From contig DBNV01000037.1 in NCBI GenBank assembly GCA_002299865.1, positions 1-5,305 of the forward strand: a DNA stretch of 5,305 bases. Reading direction: 5' to 3'. Position numbers and translations under genes: made by a program. The notes below the pieces were generated by a model. That model was not told the origin of the DNA and did no database searches. It saw only the letters and a list, made by a program, of their open reading frames with translations. Positions 4,390-5,305 of this stretch are shown here, in pieces; position 1 is the stretch's first letter; each line of letters opens with the position of its first letter. This DNA is from Desulfonatronaceae bacterium UBA663. Lineage in GTDB: Bacteria > Desulfobacterota > Desulfovibrionia > Desulfovibrionales > Desulfonatronaceae.

Positions 4390-5106
4390 ATGAACAGCGA
4401 GCAACGCGATCACGGTCGCCTCGTGTCCGGCCTCTTTGGACGGATTGCGCCGTGGTACGACTTTCTGAATCATTTTTTAAGCCTTGGCTGGGATATTGTC
4501 TGGCGCAAGCGACTTGTCCGTTGTGTACGGCTGAGCCGGACGTTTCGAGTGCTGGATTTGGCCGCCGGAACCCTGGACGTTTCCAGGGAGATTCTCCGGC
4601 AACATCCGGGCGGCTCTGTTCTGGCCATGGATTTTTCGTTGCCCATGCTCCAACGGGGGCAACGAAAAATCCAGACCGAAAAGCAAACCGCGATCCTGCC
4701 CGTGACCGCGGACGGCAGGACGCTCCCGCTGCCGAACCAATGCGTGGACTGCGCGACCATCGCCTTTGGGATCCGCAACATCAAACCCCGCGAAGACTGC
4801 TACAGGGAAGTCCTGCGGGTGTTGACGCCGGGGGGCCGTTTCTGCATCCTGGAATTCGGCACGGGCCGGCGGAAAATACTGCGTGGTCTGTACAACATGT
4901 ATTTGCACCGCATCCTGCCTCTGGTCGGGTGGCTTTTCTCCGGAGATCCCCAGGCCTATCGCTATCTGGCCGAGACGATCCAAGCCTTCCCGGACGCCCG
5001 CGTCCTGTCCTCGGAACTGCTTCAAGCTGGTTTTTCCAAGGTCTATTCCTTTCCAATGACCGCCGGTATCGTACAGGTCCATGTGGCGGAGAAGTCCGCG
5101 CGGTGA
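4390..5106 (+). CDS. menG: Demethylmenaquinone methyltransferase (UbiE/MenG family)
   Basis: The enzyme uses S-adenosylmethionine to methylate demethylmenaquinone, the last step to menaquinone. UbiE also acts on the ubiquinone precursor elsewhere, but this setting suggests menaquinone only. The 238-residue protein has the family signatures: LFGRIAPWYDFLNHFLSLG (15-33), SAM motif I VLDLAAGTLDVS (54-65), the acidic end of strand 2 in AMDFSLPML (79-87), IAFGIRNI (124-131) and the LTPGGRFCILEFG region (145-157). SGDPQAYRYLAETI (about 184-197) and the C-terminal GIVQVHVAEK are also typical. Motif I has Leu62 where most UbiE proteins have Gly (AGGTGD). No clear Shine-Dalgarno sequence precedes the ATG, and no other in-frame ATG, GTG or TTG lies between it and the stop at 4357, so expression may depend on translation of the small upstream gene. 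A 17-bp perfect inverted repeat lies inside the gene. Confidence 0.93.
   Translation: MNSEQRDHGRLVSGLFGRIAPWYDFLNHFLSLGWDIVWRKRLVRCVRLSRTFRVLDLAAGTLDVSREILRQHPGGSVLAMDFSLPMLQRGQRKIQTEKQTAILPVTADGRTLPLPNQCVDCATIAFGIRNIKPREDCYREVLRVLTPGGRFCILEFGTGRRKILRGLYNMYLHRILPLVGWLFSGDPQAYRYLAETIQAFPDARVLSSELLQAGFSKVYSFPMTAGIVQVHVAEKSAR
4628..4673. repeat. 17-bp perfect inverted repeat inside menG
   Basis: The arm 4628-4644 (TGGATTTTTCGTTGCCC) and the arm 4657-4673 are exact reverse complements around a 12-nt spacer. The arms encode residues 81-85 (DFSLP) and 90-94 (GQRKI) of MenG. The right arm uses GGG, CAA, CGA and AAA, codons that a GC-rich gene such as this would tend to replace with GC-ending synonyms. 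The base of the stem is T5/A5 and no T run follows, so it is not an intrinsic terminator. Confidence 0.9.
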
Positions 5107-5261
5107 AACGAACAAAAGCCCAGGACATTTTCGCTATACATTAACCAGCTGAAATATTTGATGCTGGCTCATCCTGTTCGGAGCGGATCGGCTGGCTGCG
5201 TCCGGCTACGCCCGGCTGCGCCTGTCTGACTGAACCAGGCATTGTTCATCAAACCACATGC
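5107..5261. other. Intergenic region after menG, no gene found
   Basis: No good coding frame, promoter or T-tailed terminator is visible. There is an inverted repeat CCAGC (5145-5149)/GCTGG (5163-5167) around an AT-rich centre, and a GC-rich run of three 10-bp imperfect units at 5193-5222. The terminator for the menG transcript could not be located. Confidence 0.5.
5193..5222. repeat. Three 10-bp imperfect tandem units
   Basis: TGGCTGCGTC (5193-5202), CGGCTACGCC (5203-5212) and CGGCTGCGCC (5213-5222) differ from each other at one to three positions. It is a short GC-rich tandem array in otherwise unremarkable intergenic DNA. Function is unknown and it may be chance slippage. Confidence 0.4.
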
Positions 5262-5305
5262 TTAAACGAACTCTTTTTTCAGCTTCTGAAGTTTCACGGT
5301 TTTTT
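5262..5305 (-). CDS. Possible C-terminal tail of a minus-strand gene
   Basis: Read on the minus strand from the right edge, one frame gives KTVKLQKLKKEFV and then TAA (5264-5262). A lysine-rich helical end with mixed GC-ending codons would suit the last residues of a convergent gene. The competing plus-strand reading from ATG 5258 (MLKRTLFSASEVSRFF) uses almost only A/T-ending codons and has no ribosome binding site, so I prefer the minus reading. With 14 codons visible this is weak. Confidence 0.25.
   Translation of the reverse strand, partial: KTVKLQKLKKEFV

Noticed and set aside
4477..5115. Long minus-strand open frames opposite menG
   Set aside because: They are antisense to a confidently identified enzyme, have no family signature and reflect codon bias.
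5258..5305. Plus-strand start of a new gene (MLKRTLFSASEVSRFF) at the right edge
   Set aside because: There is no ribosome binding site and nearly all codons end in A or T, unlike the other genes in the window; 16 codons are too few to support it.

Overview
The window looks like a piece of chromosome from a sulfate-reducing bacterium of the Desulfovibrionales type. Three things point there: a siroheme decarboxylase-type gene beside hemL (the siroheme-dependent haem route), a periplasmic tetrahaem class III cytochrome c, and a menaquinone methyltransferase with GC-rich codon use. The assignment is by protein recognition only and no species is claimed. It appears to be ordinary core chromosome: I see no transposase, integrase, tRNA, rRNA or CRISPR array.

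Layout. (1) Positions 1-49, minus strand: the first 16 codons of a flavin/NAD(P)-dependent oxidoreductase, probably sulfide:quinone reductase-like, running off the left edge. (2) 50-482: a divergent intergenic region with an AT-rich block holding two overlapping palindromes and repeated ATATTG words, then a GC-rich cluster of inverted repeats. (3) 483-2299, plus strand: ahbB-like siroheme decarboxylase subunit and hemL, probably one transcript. (4) 2300-2510: intergenic region with a promoter candidate for the cytochrome. (5) 2511-2930: tetrahaem cytochrome c3-family protein whose best start is a non-ATG codon behind a near-perfect Shine-Dalgarno sequence, closed by a 22-bp perfect terminator stem. 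(6) 3075-3992: an unrecognised acidic, coiled-coil protein. (7) 3993-4164: a structured stretch with two hairpins, the second a terminator that ends only a few bases before the next ribosome binding site. (8) 4165-5106: a 64-residue conserved-looking small protein with a GTG start, then menG/ubiE. (9) 5107-5305: no convincing gene, short repeats, and possibly the tail of a minus-strand gene at the right edge.

How the genes fit together. HemL makes 5-aminolevulinate, the first tetrapyrrole precursor. The AhbB-type protein acts later, decarboxylating siroheme toward haem. The cytochrome needs four haems per chain. MenG finishes menaquinone, the membrane electron carrier, and an SQR-like flavoprotein would reduce that quinone. 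The common theme is anaerobic respiratory electron transfer and its cofactors. The coiled-coil protein and the 64-residue protein have no assigned role.

The points most worth a second look are a 17-bp perfect inverted repeat inside menG (4628-4673), the terminator abutting the ribosome binding site at 4151 (possible attenuation), the non-ATG start of the cytochrome, and the palindromic sites at 126-159 and 281-340.
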